64,000 bases of DNA. Source: Cheilinus undulatus (lineage: Eukaryota > Chordata > Actinopteri > Labriformes > Labridae). A program made the position numbers and the translations under genes. Shown piece by piece: positions 43,025-56,071 of this stretch (positions are counted from its first letter, which is position 1; every line of letters starts with the position of its first letter). The DNA is taken from the NCBI RefSeq assembly GCF_018320785.1, contig NC_054867.1:55439776-55503775 (forward strand). Direction: 5' to 3'. Below the pieces are notes generated by a model. That model saw only the letters and a list, made by a program, of their open reading frames with translations. It had not been told where the DNA came from and searched no databases.

Positions 43025-43310
43025 CCAAAAACACAAAAAATAGCTGAAAATAGCATAAGAATAGCATAGAATAGGATAAAATGGCATAAAAGTAGCTGAA
43101 AATGTCATTCAATAGCCAAAAAAGGACAAAAATGGCTGAAAATAGCCTAAAAAAGCTTAAAATAGCCTAAACATAGCTGAAAGTAGCCTAAAAATAGTTG
43201 AAAATAGCTTAAGAATAGCTGAAAATAGCCTAAAAGTAGCTGAAAATGGTGTTCAATGGCTGACAAAGCATAGAAATAGCTGAACATAGCATAGAAATAG
43301 CTGTATTTTA
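43025..43310. repeat. Minisatellite of ATAGCTGAAAATAGCCTAAA units
   Basis: About 290 bp of diverged units of about 10-20 bp built on AAAATAGC. It belongs to a different array type from the GGCAAAAA ones. Confidence 0.7.
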
Positions 43311-45023
43311 AAAATTATTGAAGTTAGAAATGAGAAAAGTCATAGCAGTCAAATGACGAAGAAACTGATTTTTTGAAGTTCAAACAGTTGATACAACAAA
43401 GAATGAAGGAGGAGATAGCCGGCACGGAAGAATAATAATAAACAAAATGGCCGACACTAATATCAATAGTGTGGATGCTCAGCATCCCCACTAAATATCA
43501 GAAATTTTGATGTCTGCTGATACTGATACCAGACTGATGATATTGTACATCCCTAACTGTGTCTGTCAGCATTGATGTACAATCAGAATGCATCATGGGA
43601 AAGATTATTTTCATCACCTTTATTCATTTTTATCTTTTTGTACTTTTTTCTAATGTGACTTCACAATACAGAACTTTGCATTTTCTTTGGTGGTATGAAT
43701 GCGGTTTCCTTCCAGGATCAGCTTCTTGTTTTACTGAATATTTTCTCTCTGCTCCTCATAAATGTTTTTTCCAGATATCCTCTCCTTCTAAAATTCCCTC
43801 CTCATTGTTCCCACTCCAGCTCTCAGGACATTTCTTTGGACCGAGATACCCAGCAGTGTCTTTCAAGGTTTATTTTTCCCAGAAAAGCCTCGGTATTTAG
43901 TTAAACTCCACAGAACATGCCCACAGTTTGCCTGCAGGTCTCAAACACAGTTTTTGAGAAGCCAGCGTTCTGTTTCTGATCTGGGTCTTCAGAAACTCTG
44001 TGAGTGGTTCTTCCAGCAGGACGGTCTCCATGGTGCTGTTAGAACATTCTGTGATACACATTTGGAACCGTTCTTCCTTCTAAAAGTCAAGTTTCCAGCT
44101 TTATTTCCCACGGTTTTAACACTTGTGGAGGGTTATTTACTTTACATGGTAAGGAAGAGATAAAACACGACTCACTTTGTGTTTCAGAGGTTTTCAGTCA
44201 GATGTTAGGATGGTGGAGATCTCAGACCTTCAGCTGTCAGCGCTGATTTTTTCATGGGATCACTCTTTCATTTTATAACTGTTATATAAAATAGGTTTAG
44301 GAGTTTGAAGTGAAATACTGTCATTTATGAAAATAACTGATATTGCATCATTTTAACTCCTTTAAAATCAGAGGGTCCTCTGGTGGGCTGGCACTTTTTT
44401 CTTTTTAAACTTTTTTTGCAATTTAAAAAATGACTGTAAATATACTACACACTGGAAAGCTGATATTCTCAGGATTCTGACCCTGTGAACTGTCCCATCA
44501 TAGCAGACACCAATAATGCATTTGTCAGACTACAACCAAACAAACATTCATTACAGTTACACAACTCTTCTATCATATTCCATCAAAACCAGGCACCAGA
44601 AAGAGCCTCCACAAAGTCTAAAAGCAGGACCACATCCATGCAGATCCATGGACTGCTGTATAGCTTTAGATTTATCATTGCTGTATTTACTGTAATAATT
44701 TCAGCCACGTAGAGCTCAGCCGTGTGGTTCCAGAAGTAAATATCCCATTTATTTTCTCCATAGAGGATTTGATTATTATCCTTATATTATCTAAAGTCTC
44801 AGAGTTAGATCTACTAGAGCTACCTGAGTCTGAAACGATGGTACATGCTCCTGTAGAAGACGAAAGTTTGCAAGATATCAATCTAGTTTTAAGAAAAACA
44901 TCCTTAGCAGCCAAAAATACTACAATACCCACAATCCTCGAGTGTCACAGAAACTCCTCTGATTGGTAAAAACTCAAACTATAAAATATTACAGACTTAT
45001 AATTTCAAATGTAAACACTACAG

Positions 45024-46066
45024 CACTGATCATCAACTGGCGGCCCGGGGGGCCACATCAGGCCCCCCAAAGCCTCCTGTCCGGCCCCCAAAAGATCATT
45101 AAATTCAGAAAAGGAGGAAAAGACGATTTTTAGAGTATCCTTTTGCTTTAAATGTCTGCAGCTGTAAAAAAAAATAACATCCCACAAACAATTAACACTG
45201 AAATAGTTTTAGAACGACTTGAAATTTGATCTGTTTTCACAGAAATTTGTATCAAAATAAGTCGATATTTAAAAAAAATGGTTAAGGTTGGCAGAAGTGT
45301 TGCAAAAATTTGCAGAAAAAGTTGTGAAAAACGGTTAAAATGTGTCAAAAATGGTAAGGGAGGAAAAAACGGGCAAAGGGTGTCAAAAATTAGTTACAAA
45401 TAAAAAAATATTGCAAGAAAGTAAAGTGGCAAAAAATGATAATGGAGTGGCATAAAGGGGATAAAATATGCAGGAAAAGTGGTTGAAAGTGGGGATAAAA
45501 TCTTTCACAAATTGGGTTAAAGAGGCAAAAAGGGACAAAAAGTATCAACAATGGGTTAAAAGTGGGAAAAATGCTTTTAAAGTTGCAAAAATTGTTTAAA
45601 AAAATGTAATAACGGCTTTAAAAAGTGGCAAAAATAGAAGAAAAGTGGCAAAAATCGATAATAGAGTGGCACAAAGGGGATAAAACATGCAGGAAACGTG
45701 GTTTAAAGGGGTTAAAATCATGCAAAAATTGGGTTAAAGAGGCAAAAAGTATCAAAAAGGGGTTAAATATGTCAAAATTGGTTATTATTGGTGCTAAATG
45801 ACAATTAGGGAGGGCCCGTTCTCTTGGAGTTTTGGGGGGCCGGCCAATCCCATTGTCAGGACTGTCTCCTTGTGGCCTGCTGCATTATAGCTAATAGGGA
45901 TAGATCTCACTGGTAATGACTGAAATGGCCTGTAGTTTAAAGGAAAATACAAATACTACTGCAATAATATTTCAGTCAGACCAAAATGTTCATTTGAAAA
46001 CTTGGCCCCCAGAGTTTCTGTTGAGACTAAATCTGGCCCTTGTGCAGATGAACTTGATGACCTCTG
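45024..46066. mobile_element. hAT-like MITE, CACTGATCATCAACTGG family (complete)
   Basis: 1043 bp, starts CACTGATCATCAACTGGCGG and ends AACTTGATGACCTCTG, perfect 8-bp flanks CACTACAG (45016-45023, 46067-46074). The interior 45260-45790 is a GGCAAAAA-type array. Related to 29400-30481. Confidence 0.85.
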
Positions 46067-48144
46067 CACTACAGGAAGGAAGATTCTTATGTGGTTTGAA
46101 AGCTTGTAAAGCTGACATTAACAAAGGATAAATTGAATTGCAAAGGATTGTGGGATATGTAGTTCTTTCCTCCTTGTAAAGAAAAATGCACACAGTCTTG
46201 GACCCTTTTTCTTTGTTTTTGAATGAGCTGAAATGATGGTTTTTTTAGTCATGAGTACTCAGGGAGCTGTTCAGCTTGGTCTGAGCACTGAAAGTGTTGC
46301 AATAAGGAGTTTATGGAATGTTTATGGGGGATTTGAAAGGTGAATTTCTTCTCCAGGACCAGTGCTGAGGAAAAAGTGTCAGGGCACCTTTGAGCTCTAT
46401 AAAGCCTGGTTGGTATGGAAATAATGAAATGTGTAAATAATGTCTAGTGATGCTGGATGACTGATCTATTACTACAGCTATACATCAACATACGGTTCTT
46501 TATCATTGTTAAAGCAGAAGTTCTGCATGGATTTGAATGTTGTGTGCCTTGAGATTGGGCACTAGCCTAGAGGAGTAGCTGGGGTGGAGGAGGGCTGCAG
46601 TAAAGCATAACCAGCTAGAGCAGTTTAAATATGGCAGCAGCAGAAGTGCTAGCCAATAGTGTGCTTAGCTGGCCGTCAGCTGCTGAGAGCTTGTGTGAGA
46701 TCAGCTGATCTCAAATAAACGTCAGCGCCCGACTCTGTGGTCGCTGATGCCATATGCTTGATTTGTTGATTTCTCCATCACAATATTTGATTTGAAAGTT
46801 TTTAAAGACCAGTATTATGCACATAGTTGCAAGAATGCACTTTATTTTATCCATTCTTCTATTTCTGTGTCAGTGATACTGATGGTGAATCTGGACTATT
46901 GACAGGATTCCTCTAAGTGTCACCTGATGTCTATATGTTGACGCGTTGGGGAGTTGCAGCCTTTTTATTCTAGTGGTTAAGGGTCCTTTTTTGGAGTTTG
47001 AAAACACCGGGACTTTCCTCATAGAAACAGGTGTAAAATCTTAATTTTCTGTCCTTTTGCTCTCATATTTGAACCTGAACTAGCCGAGGCTTCATGCTTT
47101 GTTCCAGTTGAGTTTTCCAGCTAATATCTCCTAGCTACAGCCGTCTACAGGCTTCTGCTTCTCTATAAAAAATGACAGGAAAAGAAATATTTTTGTAGTA
47201 CTCAGTACCATCAGCAGCTGTTTCAAACACATTTATTTAGGCTATGACACGTTCCTTGGTTTAAAACCTTCAGTTTTTACACATTTGACATCCTGTTATG
47301 CTAATAACGGAGCATCGACGCTGACTGAAGCCACTTGATGGCTTTATCAGACTTTTGTAGCTCCCTCAGGAGACGCAGAAGTCTTGACACAGACTTTGAA
47401 GCGTGTGCCGACATGAACAAATAATCAGGTGGCTCCAGAAGAAAACACAGCCCTCTTTTTATCCGATAACGTGATGACGGAAACAGCTTCTTCTTCACAG
47501 GATGATTCAGAAATCAGGTTCTCACAGGAGGCCGATGATTTAGCTCCGTGTGCGCTCTCTCCGGTCGAACACATCTGCAGAAACCATCACATCTGTCCCC
47601 GCGGAGGAAGACACACCAGGAAACCATCCAGCTTCCTCCTCTCTGGGTTCCTCATCCTCCTTTCCATCTCTCTGTACCCTTTCCATCATCATTAAACGGC
47701 TTTCCATTCCTAACGTATCCCATCATCCTCCTCGGCTTCGGTGTGTTTTTGGCATCAGAGGGCCTCAGAGGGCGTCACGGCTGGACGGGCGTCCGATGTG
47801 AAACACGTGTGTTAGCTGGGTTTCTGGCGAGAGAAGGTGAGCGATCGACGCTGGAGCTTCATCTCTTACATAAAACATGTCAGGGAAATATTCATCCGTC
47901 TCCGTCTTCCGAGGATAATTTCCTTTAAAACAGAGAACATGGTTTCAGACTCCACGTCTGCAAGCTTTGTTCACTGAGTTTAGTCAGGTTTGGACAAATA
48001 GACGACGCTGTTCTGGTTATTTTGGTCATGAAATGATAAAAATGAAATTTGGGGGAAAAATTAGGTGGAGAAAGAGATCATAGTTACTCATTATTATTCT
48101 AGTGAGTTCTTTTAGGCCTAACTTTCCCGACATTCCCTCCCCTT

Positions 48145-48541
48145 TCTTTCTCCACCTTTCAGAAAATGTGTGCTGAAACGAGCCGTTCCCAGATTTTCCC
48201 TTCATGATGTCTTGTGGGGAGTTAGCCCCGCCCCCAGGGTCGGTTTTCCCTCCCTGCTTGGAAGAAAGTCCCGCCCCCCTCCTCCTGATCCTCCTCTGGA
48301 TCAGCAGAGCCACATCCATTTCCTGAGCGGGGCGTGGTCAGGGGCGGAGTCAGACAGCTTGTTAACATTTAAAGCCACAGACACAGAAACAGCTGGTTCT
48401 GAACAGGACTGAAACAGAGGGGTTTTTAGACATGCAGAAATCAATACTGGAGTGTTTTTAGAGCAACAAACATCACAGGTATGTTTTGGGGACCTCTGAG
48501 ACTGATATAAACTTGTCTTAAAGGGGTCAAATAGGTGACCT
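48145..48541 (-). mobile_element. TTAA-type MITE, minus copy, one end lost
   Basis: Right side reads, on the minus strand, AGGTCACCTATTTGACCC after TTAA (48542-48545), then the GTCTCAGAGGTCCCCAAAAC region. The other end stops near the CAGAAAATGTGTGCTG block. Confidence 0.6.
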
Positions 48542-49011
48542 TTAAACCCAAAGTCTCCAAATTTGGATGACATGTCAGCGAATGAGACGAGCAAATGTGC
48601 AGCAAATCCTGAATATCACTGCTACCTTGATTGACCGGGGGCTTCTGTGGTATGAGGTAATTTCATATTAGTTGGGACGATTTTATTTTATGTGTTATTT
48701 ATAGCAGAGAAACAGGCATACATATGTATAACATTTGTTATGAGGGATGCTGCTGCATAGAGAGGCTATAACCCTCGCTGCAGTGTGGAACATTATTCCT
48801 GGCTATGGAAGATCTTGGATGCAACCTCATTTTTGCTAGCCTACTTTTGATTTTCTTCACTGACAGAACGCTGATGTTCGACTGAAGCCCTGGTTCTAGC
48901 TGTTTTTGTGTTTGTGCTGCAAAACTAACATCCAGTTTATGATGTGAACTGGTTTACCTGCTCTCACTGGTGATTCTTGGTGCCAGGATTATAATTTTGG
49001 ATGGACTAAGG

Positions 49012-50327
49012 TGCTGGTGTCAAACTCAAGGCTCAGGGGCCAAATGCGGCCCACGGTGCAGTTTTACCCGGCCCACAAGATCATTTCATATTTTAATTAG
49101 AAGTGGCTCACCTGAATGAGGTCTGCAGATTTCCTCCAGTATAAAAATGTAAATTTAACCTTGAAGACAGTGTTAATTTTGACGGCATTTTTAAATTTAG
49201 TTTTAGTTTTAGTCTTTTGCCTAAAATATCTTTTAGTTTTAGTCATAATTTAGTCATCTAAATTGTTTTAGTTTTAGTCTAGTTTTAGTTGATGAAACTT
49301 CACAACATTTTAGTCGAAGAAATTTACAGTAAATTTAGTCGACTGATTGGATCACTCCCCACCTTACCCCGCCACCGCGCAGCAAAAGTAGCTGTGATTG
49401 GATATATGCCTAACTTGTCCCTACCTACTGATGAAATTAGGTCTGATTGGATAGTCTGGAAGGTCTCTGTCAGACATTTTCGTTTTTATTTGTTGACTAA
49501 AATGTCAGTCAGTCAATTTCATTTTAGTTTTTGTCCATGTGCACTTGTTTTTATTAGATACTGTCTCGTTTTCATCAGGAGAAAAAAGGCTATTAACGAA
49601 AACTATACCAAAAATAATTATTCAACAAAATTAACACTGCTTGAAGATTTACAGAAATTCTTGTTAAGTCATAAAAATCTGAAAGACGAGAGTAGAAATA
49701 GTCAGGAATGGGGTAAAGAAATTTTTCTTTTTATTTCATATTTTCATTTTGCAACCTAAGATTATGACCTAAACTTAGGATTTTGACTTTTTATTTCATA
49801 TTTTGACATTTTAAATTCATAATTTTGACCTTTTCTCTCATATTGTGACCTTTTAAACTCCTAACTTTGACTGTTAATCCTATATTTTCACTTTCTAAAC
49901 TCTTGATTTTGTATTTTATCTCATATCTTGACCTTTAAACTCATGATTTTAAGTCTCTATCTCATATGTTTGCATTTTTAAAACCTTATTTTGACTTTTA
50001 ATTTTGTGTTTTGACCTTTAGGACTTATAAAGTTGACCTTTTATCTCAGATTTTGAGCCTTTAACTCATTTATTTATTTATTTAGCATTTACCTTATTTG
50101 ACATGGACACACAGTACCATTGATGCTGTGATATTTATTCATTTTCACTTTTTTTTTTTTTTCAGAAATCTTAAAATCCTTTATCATCACGGTTTAATTT
50201 TCCCTACAATTCATTGCCTGTGAAAACATGGTTGACAGTTTTTGGTTAAATCTTGACCCTGTTAGGCCCTCAGGTTAGTCCTGAATCCAGAATCCAGCCC
50301 CTGCTGTGACTGAGTTCGACACCCCTA
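49012..50327. mobile_element. hAT-like MITE, GTGTCAAACTC family, with nested element
   Basis: Ends TGCTGGTGTCAAACTCAAGG and GAGTTCGACACCCCTA; flanks GACTAAGG (49004-49011) and GGCTAAGG (50328-50335) differ by one base. A second element sits at 49168-49639. The rest is a TTTTGACCTTTTAA array. Confidence 0.78.
49168..49639. mobile_element. hAT-like MITE, CAGTGTTAATTTTG family (nested)
   Basis: 472 bp, perfect ends CAGTGTTAATTTTG and CAAAATTAACACTG, perfect 8-bp flanks CTTGAAGA (49160-49167, 49640-49647). Confidence 0.85.
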
Positions 50328-50513
50328 GGCTAAGGTTTTTACTTGTTTTTTATTCTCTTGAAATCTCTTTAAATTTGAGGGAGGGTATGACACTATTAGA
50401 AAAGTTATTAATGCCCAATCCTAGTTTTTAACAAGTTATATCAGGACACACCCCCACAAGTAAAGGGGCGTGGCCAAACCTGGCCCTAAGTTGTGCCCAG
50501 AGCTGTCCCGTGT

Positions 50514-51072
50514 TAACCTTGCAAAGCAGATGGATATGCCCATTTCCTTGTTTCTCACTGGTGAATCCATCTTGCAAAGCTCCCGTCTGAACTGTTTGGG
50601 TCCGGTTAGAAAGTGACAGGACCATTCAGCGACGAGGGGCGGTACTTTCAGACACAGTGGAGTAAACAAGTAAACAAGCAGCAGCAAGAGCTGGTGCAGT
50701 TATGTAGGAAGCGATTAGCGTGGATGCTGCTAAAGCGCCAGTTTTATCAGAACTTGACGACATTTCTTCATTAAAAGAAGAACAGAGAACAGCAGTGAGT
50801 TGTTTTCTTTTCAAAAATGACAAAAGTCGAGTACTGACATGTCTATGGTCACCATGTTTCGCGTTATTCCTCAGTAGCTGCGCATGTGCAGCTTGATAGC
50901 GGCTACGTCACGTGTTTTGTTGCTCTGATTGGCCCGTAGAGATGTGACAGACAGAACGTTCACCCAATCACACTCTGAGATTTTTTCAAAGCCTCTGCCT
51001 TTTCTCAGACGTTTCCTATTGAAGCTTTCCCAGATGGACGTGTGAAACAAATCCATCTGGCGTGTCAGGTTA
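50514..51072 (-). mobile_element. Mutator-like MITE, copy B
   Basis: 559 bp, ends TAACCTTGCAAAGCAGATGG and CCATCTGGCGTGTCAGGTTA; flanks GTCCCGTGT (50505-50513) and GTCTCGTGT (51073-51081) are a 9-bp duplication with one change. Confidence 0.8.
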
Positions 51073-52629
51073 GTCTCGTGTGTGACCAGCCTATTTTGAT
51101 ACTAATTGATAACATACATTATTGATCTATTAGTGGGTTATTGTTATGTAATGGCAGCAGGAGGTAAGAGCAAATAAAACCCTGGAAAAAAAGCACAGTA
51201 AACAATTAGTGTTTGATTATTCAACCTTTATTTAATCAAGACAAACTTGAGGTGAAAACTTAATGTAAAAGCAAACATCATATAGAGGTGTAAATCTGCA
51301 GCGATCCCTGATTAAGGTCATTGTTTTACTTTTATTATATTTCATGTTTTTCTCTCCAAACACACCTGATGCTACCTGGTATGGAAGTGTCTAACTTTAG
51401 CATGCATGTCAACATTAGACCGTGTTATTGTCAGCAGCTTCCTGCAGACATCGCCTTCAGCTTTAACCTTTCTGTGTCTGCTCTCTGCAGCTCAGCTGGA
51501 GCCTGTAGGTCCAGGTGACATGACTTAATCCTCTGTTTCTCCTCTTAAGAGCCTTTAACGCCGACTGTCCAGTACGTTTCAGCTGCTGGTGGTGAGCGTT
51601 GTTGGTTCGTGCCCCTTTAAAGAAAGTCACTTTGTCCCGCTCCTCTCTGCGTATCCAGAAAAAGTCTTTTAAAGGACAAACCGTCTCAGCAGGAGACGAG
51701 CAGCTCCTCCTGGGCGAGGAGGAGTCGGGATGAAGAGGAGGGGTGGGGGGTCTTTGAGGAGCAGTCATGCAGGAGGAGGAAGCTGCAGGTTTTGTTCCTG
51801 CGGTGGGAAATCTCTGGTTGGCTGCTCCCGAACACACGCACAGACAATCACACACAGTCCTTATTGTTGCACCTCACAGAGTTTTCCTCTCTGGATTTTT
51901 GTTCCTCTCTTGGAGCTGCAGAGACGAGGTCAGATCTGATCAAAGTTTTATTTCTGTTTGACAGAAGGTCAGTCGTCAGGATGAATATGAGAAAAGAAAC
52001 ATCTGAGACACAAACAAGTCATGAGGTCATATTGATGAATGAAGACCAGCAGCAGAAACACAGAAAACCACAAAGAGACAGACGATAGCTGTGATCAGAG
52101 GTCCGGCTCAGAACGACCCGGCTTTGTCTAACCGATGTCGTACGGGTCTGTTAATCCCGCCCTGACTCCACGGATAATCCAGAGCAGTTTGTCGCCACAT
52201 CTGGTAACGTTTGGAGCTGTTTGTGTGTTGCTGTGTTTCTGTGTAGGGACAGGAAGACATTAAGAGAGGGAGGGCCCAGCGCTTTAGCCTGGGGGTTTGA
52301 ATAAACGGGACCCTCATCTACACAGACAAACAGAGAGGAGCCTATCTGTCCTGCTGCTGATGTTTTTAGATATCCTAGAGCTCCTAACATTTTAGAGCAG
52401 CAACAGAGAGAGAACATGCTTTAATAGAACCTCCTTAGCTTAAGCCGGGTCGTCCTGGTGACCTGAATGAAACCGCTGTGACCTCCAACTCCAAGAACAG
52501 TGTTTGTGTTACTGTTCTTGGCGTGCATTTGGGGTTATTTTGACCTGGAGTGTCCCAGCTATGGCCCACAGATCATATTTAATCAGCAGTTCTAAAATTG
52601 AAATGAAGCCTGGCCTGCAAACTGTAGAC

Positions 52630-53655
52630 CAGTGGTTTTCAAACTTTTTTCACCCAAGGCACACCTAAGGTTAAGCCATAATCTCAAGGCACACCATATT
52701 CATATCAATTCAAAATAGACTTTTAAATAATATAACAGTCAAGGTGGCCCATAAGGGGGGATAAAGGGGAGAGGTTTCTGGGGCCCAGACAACTGGGGAT
52801 GGCAAAAGTGGGCAAAAGGTGCCTGAAAGGTGGCAAAAATTGGTTAAAGTGATGATAAAACATGGCAAATTTGGGTAAATAGTGGCAAGACAAAGTCAAA
52901 AATGATTAACAATTGGCATAAAGGGACAAAAAATTGGTTAATAGTGGCAAAACATGTTAAAAGTGGCAAAAAGGTGACAAAATATGTTACAAGTGGCAGA
53001 AAAGTGGCAAAAAAGGGTTAAAGTTGCTAAAACGTGGTAAAAAGTGCTGAAAAAATTGGCAAAAAATGTCCAAGTAATAGCAAAAGTAGGCAAAAAATGT
53101 CAAAAAGTAGCAAAAATGGGTTACAAGTGGCCAAAATGGTTAAATATTGTGAAAAGGTGGTTAAAATGGTTTAAAAGGGATTTAAAAAATGGGCAAAATT
53201 AGGGCAAAAAAAGTGGCCAATCAAAGGCAAAGTGAATGAAAATTAGCAGGAACGTGGCAAAAATGGGTTGAAAGTGTCTAATAGGGGACAAAATAGGTTA
53301 CAAGTGGCAGAAAAATGGCAAAAAAGGGTTAAAGTTGCTCAAACGTGGTAAAAAGTGATGAAAAAATTGGCAAAAAATGTCCAAATAATAGCAAAAGTAG
53401 GCAAAAAACATCAAAAACGTAGCAAAATTGGGTTACAAGTGGCCAAAATGGTTAAATATTGTGAAAAGGTGGTTAAAATGGTTTAAGGGTGATTAAAAAA
53501 ATGGGTAAAATTAGGCAAAAAAGTGGCCAAACAAAGGCAACTTGAGTGAAAATTAGCAAGAAGGTGGCAAAAATTGGTTGAAAGTGTCAAAAAGGTGACA
53601 AAAGTGGTTACAAGTGGCAGAAAAGTGGCAATAAAGGATTAAAGTTGCTAGCCCA
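52630..53655. mobile_element. hAT-like MITE, CAGTGGTTTTCAAAC family, right end lost
   Basis: Begins CAGTGGTTTTCAAACTTTTT and follows the 24106 element closely through its AAGGCACACCATAT block and array (52800-53650), then stops abruptly. The array carries a higher-order duplication: a roughly 340-bp block around 52970-53250 recurs at 53290-53620. Confidence 0.7.
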
Positions 53656-55539
53656 GCCCAGAGCCAAAAGTTTATGACAACAACAAACTCAAAAACAAAC
53701 ATGGCGACTGTGAAGGAGGTGTTGATAAGGTACCTCTTGCATAAAAGACAAAAAAGGAGGCAGCATTTCTAACCAACTCACACGACTTTTCCTCAAAAAG
53801 TTCCACCATTGTTATTTCTTCTTCGTGTCTCACTAGAGCTACGTATCGGGTAGTGACAGCAACACTGTCCCCACGGTTTCCGGTGGTACTTTTCCGTTTG
53901 GCCCGTATCCGTAAGCTTTATGGAAACGTGCAGAAATATGGACGAAATGAACGCGGAGCACGGACAGAAGGCTCCGTTCGTATCCATATCCGGATTTAAC
54001 GGTGACCATCAATGGGGCTGCCATCCAAGTGGCAGTTTTTTTTTTTAAATAGTCAACAGAAATCCTACTTTTAGTACGTTTTTCTTACTAAATATGAGAA
54101 TGACATAAAAATTATGACTCCCTTCAATACAACAATTCCTATCAAATTTACAAAAACATAAGATCAGGAGCTGAAGAAAAAATTGCACATCATATCAGGA
54201 TTTATATCTTGAACACCATCATGTATCTTAAGACAGAAAACCTGATACCAGCTCTGAACCTGTAAGGAGGACTTGTAGCTCCGTGAACCTCGTCTCCTGA
54301 TCGGCGAGTTGATTAGAGGTCAGCTGGGAGCGTGTCCCGTGTTCTCCGTCTGTCCCACATCTGGAACCGGTCTGCTCTGGCCTGCTCTCCTCCTAAACAT
54401 GTGGAGGAAGAGGAGAAGTGTTCTCCGTGAACCCTGAAAGCTATAATTGAAGCAGTTCCTGTCTAATCAGATCCTCCTTCTCCTCTTCCTCACTTCCTTC
54501 CTCCTCTGCTGATTACGTCTCCCATCATCCTTCACTCCCCCCCCCTCCCCCTTCCTTATCCAGCTCTGAATCTGAGGCTGAGCAGCCTCCTTTTATTCCT
54601 CCTTGTGTCCTCTCCTCCCTCCCTCTTTCCTTCCCTGCAGCGAGTGATGAATTACTGTTGATGTTCAGCTAACCCAGGCTGCAATTAGCTGTCTGATTAC
54701 CCACTCAGTCTCCATGTTTGGGGATTCCCGAGGGAAAGTCAGGGCTTAAGAGTTCACATTTCTACATTTTAATCCACGTCTTTTCTCCGTTTTTGTTTCT
54801 AAAGTCTAAGAAGTGACTTTCATCAACATTCAGGGTGTTGTTGAAATCAAACATCTGCTCCTTCCTCCTTTCTGTCATGAATAATGATCGTCTTTTATCT
54901 CCTCTCTCCTGTTTCTGGTCTTTTCTTCAGTTGTTTACCGATGTGGCTCAGTCTGAGCTTCCCTCAGGCTTTTTGCTTGTGTGTTTCAGAGGGGGATAAT
55001 GATTATTATAGTGAGAAACACCTGGCTGCAGGAAGGAAGAAAAGTGTCTCTTTAGTCTGTCTGTTTGAAAAATGATCAGCTGTAAAGAACCAGGGTTTGG
55101 CTCGTGGCGATGGGCGGGGTCACTGTTGGAGAAAAGTTACTCGACTCTGACGGTCCAAAGAGGTGAGGTAAAACATGCAGACACGGATGCAGTCAGAGCA
55201 GTGCCAGTATAAAGTTCAGAGAGAGTCGTCTGTAAAGATGGGACAGGATGGAGCCTAGGAAGCTGGGTTTGAGATTCATCTCTGCACATTTCATATCTCA
55301 TTTATCAAAACCCAGCTGTTTTCAAAATGGCAAACTGAATCAGGTAAGATCTTCAGATGGCTTGATGGGAGCTGCAACCATCGCAACGACGTTCTAAAAC
55401 GTTCTGTTGATCGGTCCAATCTGGACTTTACACATCCGTCTGTGTGCTGGCTCCTGCTCCACTGACTCCAGACTCAGTCCAGTCCTTGTGAAGCTCCCCT
55501 AAGTTCTTGATCTTTGTTTGACAATCCTCTGAAGGCTCA

Positions 55540-56047
55540 TCCCCTCCTTAACCATCTCTGATCCAGCCTCTGAGAACAGCCTGACCTTTCAGCAGTGACC
55601 TTCTGTGGCTTACCCTCCTTAAACATCTCTGATCCAGCCTCTGAGAACAGCCTGACCTTTCAGCAGTGACCTTCTGTGGCTTACCCTCCTTAAACATCTC
55701 TGATCCAGCCTGTGAGGACAGCCTGACCTGTCAGCAGTGACCTTCTGTGGCTCACCCTCCTCATATATGCTCTGATCCAGCCTGTGAGGACAGCCTGACC
55801 ATTAGTAGGGACCTTCTGTGGCTCACCCTCCTCATATATGCTCTGATCCAGCCTGTGAGGACAGCCTGACCTGTCAGCAGTGACCTTCTGTGGCTCACCC
55901 TCCTTAAACATCTCTGATCCAGCCTTTGAGAACAGCCTGACCTTTCAGCAGTGACCTTCTGTGGCTTACCCTCCTTAAACATCTCTGATCCAGCCTTTGA
56001 GAACAGCCTGACCTTTCAGCAGTGACCTTCTGTGGCTTACCCTCCTT
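55540..56047 (+). repeat. 71-bp minisatellite, seven units
   Basis: The anchor ATCCAGCC occurs at 55561, 55632, 55703, 55775, 55846, 55917 and 55988, a spacing of 71 or 72 bp. Units carry CTGACCTTTCAGCAGTGACC and TTCTGTGGCT. The middle units share a TCATATATG variant and GTGAGGACAGCC, so sub-types are visible. Confidence 0.92.
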
Positions 56048-56071
56048 GAGGAGAATGGCAGTGATTGTCAT

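Noticed and set aside
44485..44969. Overlapping open frames on both strands with acidic and Ser-rich products
   Set aside because: No splice sites, start context or family resemblance; best explained by chance.
55690..55982. Repetitive open frames on the minus strand
   Set aside because: They arise from the 71-bp tandem units. A unit length of 71 is not a multiple of three, so each lap shifts frame.
55540..56047. CRISPR-like appearance of regular repeats
   Set aside because: The units are directly adjacent without unique spacers, and the DNA is vertebrate.
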